Assembly: GCA_937923585.1 (NCBI GenBank)
Contig: CALDSM010000742.1
Span: forward strand, 1 to 21,050
Direction: 5' to 3'
Length of the DNA: 21,050 nt
DNA from: an uncultured bacterium
GTDB lineage: Bacteria; Hydrogenedentota; Hydrogenedentia; Hydrogenedentales; CAITNO01
Position numbers and translations under genes: made by a program. Position 1 is the stretch's first letter. Each line of letters starts with the position of its first letter. The notes beneath the pieces were generated by a model that did not search any database, was not told the DNA's origin, and worked only from the letters and a program-made list of their open reading frames with translations. Below, piece after piece: positions 15,193-21,050 of the stretch.

Positions 15193-17376
15193 TTACCGCT
15201 GAAGAAAGGTCAGGCTGCGCAGGGTCACGGTGTACTGTTTCTCCGGGTCCCCGTTCACCTTAAGATACAGCGAAATTGCGTTGACCTGGCCGCGCCAGAA
15301 GGAATTGGAGGAAAGGTGCTTGCCGCGCGGATAGGCGGCGATGTACCGCCAGCGGTGAAAGGGCCAGTCCGATTGGGCCTTCCGGATATCGTCCGCATTG
15401 GCCCACTGGAACCCGATCTCGTAATCGGGCGTGTTGCCCTTCTCATCCACAACGGTGTTGTCAATGAGCACGGAGCCGATGGCCCGCGTGTCCAGGTTCA
15501 AGCCCTCGCACATGACCAGCGCGGTGTTGCCCGGCGTTTCAATCACCAGCCCGTCATCGGTCATGCGGTGCTCATGGTCGCAGTAGCGCCACCCGCCGGC
15601 CTGGTTCGCGGGGTCGCGAAAATCGTAGACCAGCGCCGGCTTGTTCTCGGGACTGCGCAGGTACGCGGCAGGCCGCGCAAGGTGCTTCCAAAAGAACGTG
15701 TCCTGGTGGCACATGGGCTTGTCGAACACACCCCTGTTGTCCTCGTATTCCTGGCTGATCATGTCGGCAAAGTACGGGACACGCTCCATCTGTGTCGGCG
15801 CAAAGGAGAATCCAAAATCCATGGCCCGGTAGACTATGCCCAGGCTCGACAGCGACCCGACGGCAAGCGAGGCCGCCAGCAGCCCCCGGCGCAGCCTGGC
15901 CGCCTTCCCCTCCGGGTTTCGCAGCGCCGTGGCCAGGCAGACCAGAAAGACAAGCTGGCTGGGAATCACCACCTTGGTGGTAAGGTCGTTGAAAAGACCC
16001 AGCCGGTACCATGGCGCAAGCAGAAACACGGCGACGGCCCCGTAAAACCAGAGACGTCCGGGCCGGTAACCGTTGCCGCGCATGGTCGGCGCCACGAGGG
16101 CATACAGGACAAACCCGCAAAAGTAATACAGAAACAGGTAGCCCCAGGCGCGGTTGACATCAACAAAATTCCAAACCCAGTCGTTTGGAATTCTGCATTC
16201 GATGCCAAGATACCACAGCATAAACACGAGGACTATCGCAGGGCCGGCAACCACATTCCCCAGGGTCAGCAGTTTCCTGCCGCGCACATGCAGCGTCGCC
16301 ACCAGGAGAACCGGAACCGTGCCCACCGTTACAAAGATGGAACACAGCGGCAGCAGGGAGGTCAGGAAGAACAGCCGTTCGACGGTCCTGCGCCGGATGG
16401 CGTCGTGCAAAACAACCAGCAGCAGCACCCAGGAGGGCAGCACATGCCACGGCCCGTCAAAGAGATACGAGAGCATGCCGTAGAAACGGTAGAAGACCGT
16501 TCCCATGATGGAATGGCCTTCCGGGCTGAGCAGCGAATAGTTGGCCGACCAATGCGCCATCCAGCCGCGCCCGGTGGACCACCAGAAGGTGCCGGTAAGG
16601 TAATCGAGCCAGGTGATGCCCGTCCCGTCGGGCAGCGGGGCGGTGAAAACGTAGCCAATGACGTCCACGCCGCCGAACAGCAGGAAGAGCAGGGCGTAGC
16701 GCAAACGAAAGGTGCCGACCAGCCGCATGAACCAAATCACTGCGAGCAGCGTGCCGAGGGTGTTCCACAGATAGGCGAAGGCGCGGGCCGCATCCCAGCC
16801 CAGCGCACGGCCGACCAGCGCGCCGGGCAGGTAGTTCGCATAATAATAGACCAAAGACATCTGCAGATTGGGGGTTGGGGCGTCCACGGTGATGCCCGGG
16901 GGCCACGGCTGATCAATAAGCATGCGCATGATGCCGTCGTGGTACCAGTAGTCCGTGAATTGGAACGTAAATCCGCCCACGCCGGTGCACAACACGGCGA
17001 AGGCGACGATGCCCGGCAGCAGCAGCGCGCGAAATGCGAGGGACTCGTTGTCCATGGCCGCATCCGGCGGAGGAACCCCCGCATAGGCATCACGGGCCCA
17101 TGCCACAGCGCGAAGGGCGCTGTGTGCAAGCAGGAACACAAGGGCGGTTCCCAAGACCAGGGCAAGGGGAAGGCGCAGCCAGCCAAAGAAGAAAATGAGG
17201 ACCGGAATGCCGATGTAGGCGAGCGATACGGCTTCAAGCACGCCAACGCCCGCGGGACTTTCAATGCGGCGCACCCAGAAACGGCTCGCGGGAACCGCCG
17301 CCCCGCTGCCGGCCGGCGCATCGGGCATGGAGTGATTCAGCGTTTCGGGCATGAGCGGCTCAATGGGGGCGTTCAT
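15193..17376 (-). CDS. Large polytopic membrane protein, GT-C glycosyltransferase-like, with soluble C-terminal domain
   Basis: The protein has 727 residues. A Pro/Ala-rich cytoplasmic start of about 40 residues is followed by roughly 12 hydrophobic helices up to about residue 540. The first large loop contains TDYWYHDGIMRMLIDQPWPP (141-160), then LVYYYANYLPGALVGRALGW (175-194). This arrangement, an acidic/His loop followed by an aromatic-rich YYY segment leading into a helix, is seen in GT-C-type and DUF2298-like integral membrane glycosyltransferases. It is not the W-x-DE motif of its two neighbours. The last 180 residues are soluble, with FADMISQEYEDNRGVFDKP, GGWRYCDHEHRM and a beta-rich ending, YTVTLRSLTFLQR, that resembles a carbohydrate-binding or jelly-roll fold. 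The initiation codon (17376) has only a weak ribosome-binding site; the Met at residue 17 is an alternative. It is probably a sugar transferase for a surface polymer; function is not proven. Confidence 0.85.
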   Translation of the reverse strand: MNAPIEPLMPETLNHSMPDAPAGSGAAVPASRFWVRRIESPAGVGVLEAVSLAYIGIPVLIFFFGWLRLPLALVLGTALVFLLAHSALRAVAWARDAYAGVPPPDAAMDNESLAFRALLLPGIVAFAVLCTGVGGFTFQFTDYWYHDGIMRMLIDQPWPPGITVDAPTPNLQMSLVYYYANYLPGALVGRALGWDAARAFAYLWNTLGTLLAVIWFMRLVGTFRLRYALLFLLFGGVDVIGYVFTAPLPDGTGITWLDYLTGTFWWSTGRGWMAHWSANYSLLSPEGHSIMGTVFYRFYGMLSYLFDGPWHVLPSWVLLLVVLHDAIRRRTVERLFFLTSLLPLCSIFVTVGTVPVLLVATLHVRGRKLLTLGNVVAGPAIVLVFMLWYLGIECRIPNDWVWNFVDVNRAWGYLFLYYFCGFVLYALVAPTMRGNGYRPGRLWFYGAVAVFLLAPWYRLGLFNDLTTKVVIPSQLVFLVCLATALRNPEGKAARLRRGLLAASLAVGSLSSLGIVYRAMDFGFSFAPTQMERVPYFADMISQEYEDNRGVFDKPMCHQDTFFWKHLARPAAYLRSPENKPALVYDFRDPANQAGGWRYCDHEHRMTDDGLVIETPGNTALVMCEGLNLDTRAIGSVLIDNTVVDEKGNTPDYEIGFQWANADDIRKAQSDWPFHRWRYIAAYPRGKHLSSNSFWRGQVNAISLYLKVNGDPEKQYTVTLRSLTFLQR

Positions 17377-17614
17377 GCTCTATCCCGCCTGTAAGCGTGC
17401 GGTTCAAGATGACGCATGCGCTCTGGTGCCGGAAGAACGGTCCTCCGCCGGCCATTCCCGGCGGAGGGGCTCGAAACGGTGGGAATCGCCCATTGCCACC
17501 CCTCCACCCGCCCCGCGCACAAGCGGACGCCAATCTCGCGGCATGCCCAATTCATGCGAAAAAGTATATCATTCCCAGTGTGGACCCACAAAGCATGGCA
17601 TGCGAACCAACGGG

Positions 17615-17644
17615 TTGCGGCAATTGACTCCGCGCCGGTAGAAT
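17615..17644 (+). promoter_or_regulatory. Sigma70-type promoter for glycosyltransferase copy 2
   Basis: TTGCGG (17615-17620), an 18-bp spacer and TAGAAT (17639-17644). The expected transcription start is near 17651, only about 20 nt before the ATG at 17671. This argues against the in-frame ATG at 17416, which lies upstream of the promoter. The rest of the 294-bp divergent gap shows nothing clear. Confidence 0.45.
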
Positions 17645-17670
17645 CGGCGCATTCCCCGAAAGACAGTGTG

Positions 17671-19791
17671 ATGCTGGAGCATCCTGAAGAAACATCCACG
17701 GAACGGCGCCAAGACCCCGGGCCAATCCTGACGGCGGCGACACTCGCCGCGATTTTGGTGCTGGGCTTGGCTTTGCGCCTCTTCCGGCTTGGGGAGGAGT
17801 CGGCCTGGTGGGATGAATTCACGAGCCTGACCTATCTGGACGCGCCGTCGCTTTGGAAGTTCCTTGTGGCGAACCGCACGCTGGACCCGGCCACGCTTCC
17901 CCTCTACTACACGCTTGAGTATCTTTGGTGGCACCATGTGTCCGCGTCCGTATACAGCCTCCGGCTGATGTCCATTGCCATTGGCCTCGCGGGCATAGTC
18001 CTGCTTTGCCGGTTTGGGTGCGACCTCTTCGGAAAGCGCGCGGGGCTTGCGGCGGCGCTGTGCGCCGCGGTTTCTCCCGTTCATGTCCATCACGCGCAGG
18101 GAATCCGCATGTATGTGGTCATGCTGCTGCTTGCGCTGTTTTCCGCATGGACCTTCATGCGCCTTGTGCGCTCCTGGAGGAAGCGGTGGTGGGCTGCCCA
18201 TCTCCTGGGGAATCTGCTGCTGTTGTGGACCCATCCGTTCGCGGTGCTGGTGGTCGTTGTGGAGGGACTGTACATGGCAGCCTTCTGCCTGCGGCCCGTG
18301 AAGCGCGCTGCGGCGTGGGCGGGGCTGGCCTGCCTGGTGGCGCTCCCCTCGGTCGTGTATCTGAGCCGGGTCCGGTTCTGGTCCCCCCAGACCACCTCGT
18401 CGTGGCTGAAGATGCCGGGATTCGGCGAATTCCTCGGGGACCTGTTCTCCGACGACGTGGTGAGCTTTTCTTACCAGTTGCGGCTGTCGGACTACTGGGC
18501 GGCGGCACCCTTGCGCGGGATTCTTGATTGGGCGCTTGCGGCAATCCTGCTCGGCGGCTGCATTTGGCTGGGATGGACCCGATGGAAAGGCCGCGGGACC
18601 GACCGAGACGCGTTTCAGGTCTTTGCGTTCCTCGCGGCGTGGATGCTTGTTCCGGCGGTGCTGCTTTATCTCCTGTCGCTGGCCTGGCGGCCCTGCATCT
18701 TCCCGCGTTACACGCTGCACAGCAGTCTGGCACTGTATTTGATGCTCGGCGGCGCGGTCCAGGAAGCGGAGAGAACCTGGAAGGCCGCGGTTGCCGCGCT
18801 AACGGTTGCCGCGCTCATCGGTTTCCAGTGGGTCATGCTTCAGCCTGGACCGCAGCGAACGGACTACCGGTCGGCGGCGGCGCTGGTGCGGAAGCAGGCC
18901 AAACCGCAGGACCTCGTCCTCGTGCGGGTCAGCATCTGGCGCGATGTCTTCCGGTACAACCTCGGCCCGTCGGACTTGGCCATTGCGTCCGCCGAATCCG
19001 TTCAGACCCTGGCGGGCCTGACGGGATTCTATCTCGACCGCTGCGGCCAACCCGGTGTGGACAAAGAACCGGTGGTTTGGGCGGCACTGCAGACACCCTA
19101 TTTTGATTCCGGGCCAAACCGCGAGTTTGAGCAGGCGTTAAACGGGCTCGGGCTGTCCTTCAAGCGAACGGAATTTCGCGGCATCGAACACATCCTGGTT
19201 TACCGGGTCACGCGCGGCGCGACCGGGCCTGTTGAGTGGAAACGCCTGAACAACGTGGACACAGAGGAAAAGTTGAACGCCGTGTCCGACCTGGCGCTGG
19301 AACTGGCCTGGACCGGAAACCGGACCGGCGCCCTGGCGGCGCTCGACTGGCTGTTCGAGACGGACCCGGATACGGGCTCGATTTACGGAACGGTTCAGCG
19401 CGCACTTCTCAACAATTCGGGCGTTCATTCCGCGGTCCGGGCGGTGCGCTGTCTTCTGGAAGCCTATCAGGATTTGGGGCGGAGGGACTTCATCGGGTCG
19501 GGGAATGCGTCCCGTGAGGCGCTGCGGCACGACCCCGAGTTTGCCCCGGCCCATGCGAATCTGGCGGTAACGATGCTGCTGGCGGAAAAGGATGAGGCTG
19601 GCGCGCTGGAATCCCTGCGTAGGGCCTGCCTCCTTGATGCCAATTACAGAAAACTGTTTGGGGCATTTCTGGAACGCTGGAGCGCCGGAAATTACCGGGC
19701 CTGTTACGAAAAGTTGCAGGGACTGGGGGTGCAACAGGAGTTCTGCGACTGGTTCCTGCGACGCGCTGAGGCGTCAAGCACGCCAAAATGA
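17671..19791 (+). CDS. GT-C membrane glycosyltransferase (PMT/ArnT-like) with TPR-like C-terminus, copy 2
   Basis: The protein has 706 residues from MLEHPEETSTERR. The frame stays open upstream to 17416, but those residues are not hydrophobic or conserved in the paralogue and lie before the promoter. A GTG at 17668 is an equal alternative. Helix 1 (AATLAAILVLGLALRLFRLG) leads into EESAWWDEF, with the catalytic-type pair Asp48-Glu49. About ten more helices follow. WRPCIFPRYTLHSSLALYLM, DYRSAAALVRKQAKPQDLVL and VFRYN match copy 1 in the same order (YRPMLMPRYT, DWRSAIALIRGQASPQDIVL, IYRYN), so the two are clear paralogues. The last 170 residues form TPR-like helical pairs (LELAWTGNRTGALAALDWLF, ALRHDPEFAPAHANLAVTML). 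It probably transfers a sugar from a polyprenyl-phosphate donor on the outer face of the membrane; the acceptor is unknown. It is transcribed divergently from the 15193-17376 gene. Confidence 0.87.
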   Translation: MLEHPEETSTERRQDPGPILTAATLAAILVLGLALRLFRLGEESAWWDEFTSLTYLDAPSLWKFLVANRTLDPATLPLYYTLEYLWWHHVSASVYSLRLMSIAIGLAGIVLLCRFGCDLFGKRAGLAAALCAAVSPVHVHHAQGIRMYVVMLLLALFSAWTFMRLVRSWRKRWWAAHLLGNLLLLWTHPFAVLVVVVEGLYMAAFCLRPVKRAAAWAGLACLVALPSVVYLSRVRFWSPQTTSSWLKMPGFGEFLGDLFSDDVVSFSYQLRLSDYWAAAPLRGILDWALAAILLGGCIWLGWTRWKGRGTDRDAFQVFAFLAAWMLVPAVLLYLLSLAWRPCIFPRYTLHSSLALYLMLGGAVQEAERTWKAAVAALTVAALIGFQWVMLQPGPQRTDYRSAAALVRKQAKPQDLVLVRVSIWRDVFRYNLGPSDLAIASAESVQTLAGLTGFYLDRCGQPGVDKEPVVWAALQTPYFDSGPNREFEQALNGLGLSFKRTEFRGIEHILVYRVTRGATGPVEWKRLNNVDTEEKLNAVSDLALELAWTGNRTGALAALDWLFETDPDTGSIYGTVQRALLNNSGVHSAVRAVRCLLEAYQDLGRRDFIGSGNASREALRHDPEFAPAHANLAVTMLLAEKDEAGALESLRRACLLDANYRKLFGAFLERWSAGNYRACYEKLQGLGVQQEFCDWFLRRAEASSTPK

Positions 19792-19795
19792 CGCC

Positions 19796-19854
19796 CGTCC
19801 GACAACCGGACGAGGGACTTCGCGGGCGCCCCGGACAACCGGGCTTGTCGGGGG
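19796..19854 (+). terminator. Two GC-rich hairpins after glycosyltransferase copy 2
   Basis: CGTCCG / CGGACG (19796-19801 and 19807-19812, ACAAC loop) begins 5 nt after the stop codon. A second stem, CCCCGGACAA with TTGTCGGGGG (19829-19838 and 19845-19854), has one G-G mismatch and a 6-nt loop. No T-tract follows on this strand, so these are possible 3'-end structures rather than a clear terminator. Confidence 0.4.
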
Positions 19855-19867
19855 GCGAACAAAAAGT

Positions 19868-19897
19868 TTGACACCGTGCGCGTCTGAAAGCTATAAT
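19868..19897 (+). promoter_or_regulatory. Near-consensus sigma70 promoter for rpmJ
   Basis: A perfect TTGACA (19868-19873), an 18-bp spacer and a perfect TATAAT (19892-19897). It is the strongest promoter in the window, as expected for a ribosomal protein gene. The leader is about 30 nt and ends with GGGAG (19923-19927), 8 nt before the ATG. Confidence 0.85.
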
Positions 19898-19935
19898 CCG
19901 CGCTCTTAATCCAAGAACCGCTGGGAGTTAGCACC

Positions 19936-20061
19936 ATGAAAGTACTGTCTTCGCTGAAGACCGCCAAGACGCGGCACCCCGACTGCAAAATCGTGCGCCG
20001 CAAGGGGCGGGTCTATGTGATTTGCAAGACGAATCCGCGTTTCAAGGCCCGCCAGGGCTGA
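19936..20061 (+). CDS. rpmJ: Ribosomal protein bL36, cysteine-poor (zinc-free) type
   Basis: The protein has 41 residues, starting [20 protein letters not shown] and ending NPRFKARQG. It joins the large ribosomal subunit near the peptidyl-transferase-side rRNA. The longer 41-residue form and the presence of only two cysteines (Cys17 and Cys29, against the usual CxxC...C...H set) mark it as the C-minus paralogue, like E. coli YkgO, which does not bind zinc. In some bacteria that form is Zur-controlled and used in zinc shortage; in others it is the only copy. No Zur-box is recognised here. It stands alone, outside any ribosomal operon, with its own strong promoter and terminator. Confidence 0.95.
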   Translation: MKVLSSLKTAKTRHPDCKIVRRKGRVYVICKTNPRFKARQG

Positions 20062-20085
20062 TAACGCCGCATTTCACGCGACTAC

Positions 20086-20130
20086 CGCCGCCGTGGACCC
20101 CGTTTGGGGACCCCGGCGGCGTTTTCGTTT
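20086..20130 (+). terminator. Intrinsic terminator after rpmJ
   Basis: CGCCGCCG (20086-20093) pairs with CGGCGGCG (20114-20121). The inner part continues through GG and CCCC pairs with two mismatches to a GTTT loop. TTTTCGTTT follows at 20122-20130. This is the only hairpin with a T-tract in the window. It may also slow transcription from the convergent PASTA gene. Confidence 0.85.
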
Positions 20131-20175
20131 CATGGCGACACGGCGGGCGTTCCGCAATCCGGGTGCCGGAGACAA

Positions 20176-21003
20176 TTACGCCCCTTTAGTGCCCGGATTC
20201 AACCAGAGCCCGCGCAGGCTGGTCGCTTGTTGCGCCCGTACCTGCGCCCAACTCCGCCCAATACCGGACTCCCTTGCCACCGCGGACAATTGGGCCGTCC
20301 CGGAAAGACCGCGTGGCACATCACGAACCGGAAGCAGGGCTGCAAAATGCTCGGTTGGAATATGGGAGAAAGGATGGACGACAACGCTGTTTGCGGCCAC
20401 TGTGAAGTTGCCTTCCATCACATTCAGGATCTTGGCAATCATTTTTTGCGGGCCTTTCGACACCCCCAAATCCACCGCCGTGCCCGGCGCGACACTGGTG
20501 CCCGCCGTGGGATTCTGCTGGACCACATTTCCCGTGGGAACCGTGCTGCTGTACAGCCTTGTCACGGCACCGAGGGAAAGGAGCGCGTTGGAAAGTGCCG
20601 TTCCCGCCGCAGCCTGGGTCAAACCCACCACGTTGGGCACGGCCACGAATTCCGGTCCTTTCGACACACTTAAATCCACCGGCGTGCCCGCCGCGACACT
20701 GGTGCCCGCCGCTGGATTCTGCCCCATTACCTCTCCGGAGGGAACCGTGGTGCTGTACAGCCTCGTAACGGAACCCAGCGCGAGCAGGGCATTGGCAAGG
20801 GTTGTGCCCGCCTCAACCTGGGTCATGCCCACCACATCGGGCACGACCACGGGCTGGGGTCCCTGGGAAACCACCAGGTTTATGGCGGCTCCCGGAGCAA
20901 CGGAGGTTCCGGCCGCGGGCGTTTGGCTGACAACGGAACCGGAAGGCACGGTTGCGCTGTAGCCCTGCGTGACGGTGCCGACCACCAGGTTCGCGCCCAC
21001 AAT
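20176..21003 (-). CDS. PASTA-repeat protein, N-terminal part missing
   Basis: The frame runs from the adapter junction to a TAA at 20176-20178 (275 residues left). The GTG at 20998-21000 is not the start: an Ile codon precedes it, and the first repeat would begin mid-unit. Two full and one partial PASTA units of 68 residues are present (for example VVVPDVVGMTQVEAGTTL, TVPSGEVMGQNPAAGTSVAA, VDLSVSKGP). They have the VP-x-VVG opening and the PSG...Q-x-PAAGTSV core. PASTA domains bind peptidoglycan fragments in Ser/Thr kinases and PBPs; long Hydrogenedentota/Planctomycete-like proteins carry many as surface spacers. The missing N-terminus hides whether a kinase or enzyme domain is attached. The 89-residue tail after the last repeat (KMIAKILNVMEGNF to the end) matches nothing I know. 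It uses codons with less GC at third positions, so it could be a frameshifted or decayed end. Confidence 0.88.
   Translation of the reverse strand: MVGANLVVGTVTQGYSATVPSGSVVSQTPAAGTSVAPGAAINLVVSQGPQPVVVPDVVGMTQVEAGTTLANALLALGSVTRLYSTTVPSGEVMGQNPAAGTSVAAGTPVDLSVSKGPEFVAVPNVVGLTQAAAGTALSNALLSLGAVTRLYSSTVPTGNVVQQNPTAGTSVAPGTAVDLGVSKGPQKMIAKILNVMEGNFTVAANSVVVHPFSHIPTEHFAALLPVRDVPRGLSGTAQLSAVARESGIGRSWAQVRAQQATSLRGLWLNPGTKGA
20446..21003 (-). repeat. 204-bp tandem repeats encoding PASTA units
   Basis: Three in-phase units have an exact period of 204 bp: 20446-20649, 20650-20853 and 20854-21003 (the last cut). The TCGACAC segment near 20457 recurs at 20661, and the GGTCC segment near 20654 recurs at 20858. 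The DNA copies are similar but not identical, which points to expansion by duplication and makes assembly collapse or breakage likely here. Confidence 0.85.
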
Positions 21004-21050
21004 AGATCGGAAGAGCGTCGTGTAGGGAAAGAGTGTAGATCTCGGTGGTC
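21004..21050. other. Illumina TruSeq-type adapter sequence (artefact)
   Basis: From AGATCGGAAGAGCGTCGTG onward to the last base this is the reverse complement of the Illumina universal adapter (read 2 side). It is not genomic. The contig was not trimmed, and the true sequence ends at about 21003. Confidence 0.98.

Noticed and set aside
15178..17394. Long + strand open frame of 738 codons opposite the GT-C-like membrane protein
   Set aside because: Antisense shadow; the minus-strand reading gives clean membrane helices and motifs, while the + reading is low-complexity Gln/Arg/His.
17416..17670. Upstream in-frame extension of glycosyltransferase copy 2
   Set aside because: It lies before a good promoter, has no ribosome-binding site and is not matched in the paralogue; the start at 17671 is preferred.
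20446..21003. CRISPR-like or mobile repeats
   Set aside because: The 204-bp period is in frame and encodes PASTA domains; there are no short direct repeats with unique spacers.

Overview
This is a GC-rich bacterial chromosome fragment, almost certainly a metagenomic or draft-assembly contig: its last 47 bases (21004-21050) are Illumina adapter, and both outermost genes are cut. No rRNA or tRNA gene is visible. The gene mix is a GH95 fucosidase, a 3-keto-glycoside hydrolase (DUF1080) protein, a UROD/MtaA-type methyltransferase homologue, a PAS-rich hybrid histidine kinase, very large GT-C membrane glycosyltransferases with TPR-like tails and PASTA-repeat proteins. It suggests a polysaccharide-degrading bacterium of the Planctomycetes-Verrucomicrobia-Lentisphaerae or Hydrogenedentota type. 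That taxonomic guess is inference from gene content; there is no marker good enough to settle it.

Left region (1-4471, + strand): three closely spaced genes, GH95 (5' end missing), a membrane-anchored DUF1080 protein and a UROD-superfamily protein, read as a carbohydrate-use cluster. The next 400 bp hold a perfect hairpin, a GC-rich palindromic repeat element and a sigma70-type promoter. Then come mscL (4873-5319) and an unrecognised four-helix membrane protein (5433-6233), each with its own promoter. Convergent to these is a 1357-residue soluble hybrid sensor kinase (6260-10333, - strand).

Middle region (10334-11181): about 850 bp with no convincing gene. It contains a compact inverted repeat just upstream of the kinase and a longer-range inverted repeat made of low-complexity GAC/GAT-like arms.

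Right-centre region (11182-19791): a probable cell-surface glycosylation or lipid-modification island. Two paralogous GT-C glycosyltransferases with TPR-like C-termini (11182-13383 and 17671-19791, + strand) flank two minus-strand genes. Those two are a radical SAM protein with a cobalamin-binding-like N-terminal domain (13419-14999) and a third large membrane protein with GT-C character (15193-17376). The first glycosyltransferase carries a ten-C homopolymer inside its coding sequence, a candidate slipped-strand switch.

Right end: a lone rpmJ of the cysteine-poor (zinc-free) bL36 type, with a near-consensus promoter and a canonical intrinsic terminator. Convergent to it is a truncated protein of 68-residue PASTA repeats that runs into the adapter.

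Several promoters of the form TTGnnn, 17-18 bp, then a -10 hexamer were found, and they help settle gene starts. Most genes end in GC-rich hairpins without a T-tract; only rpmJ has a textbook terminator.
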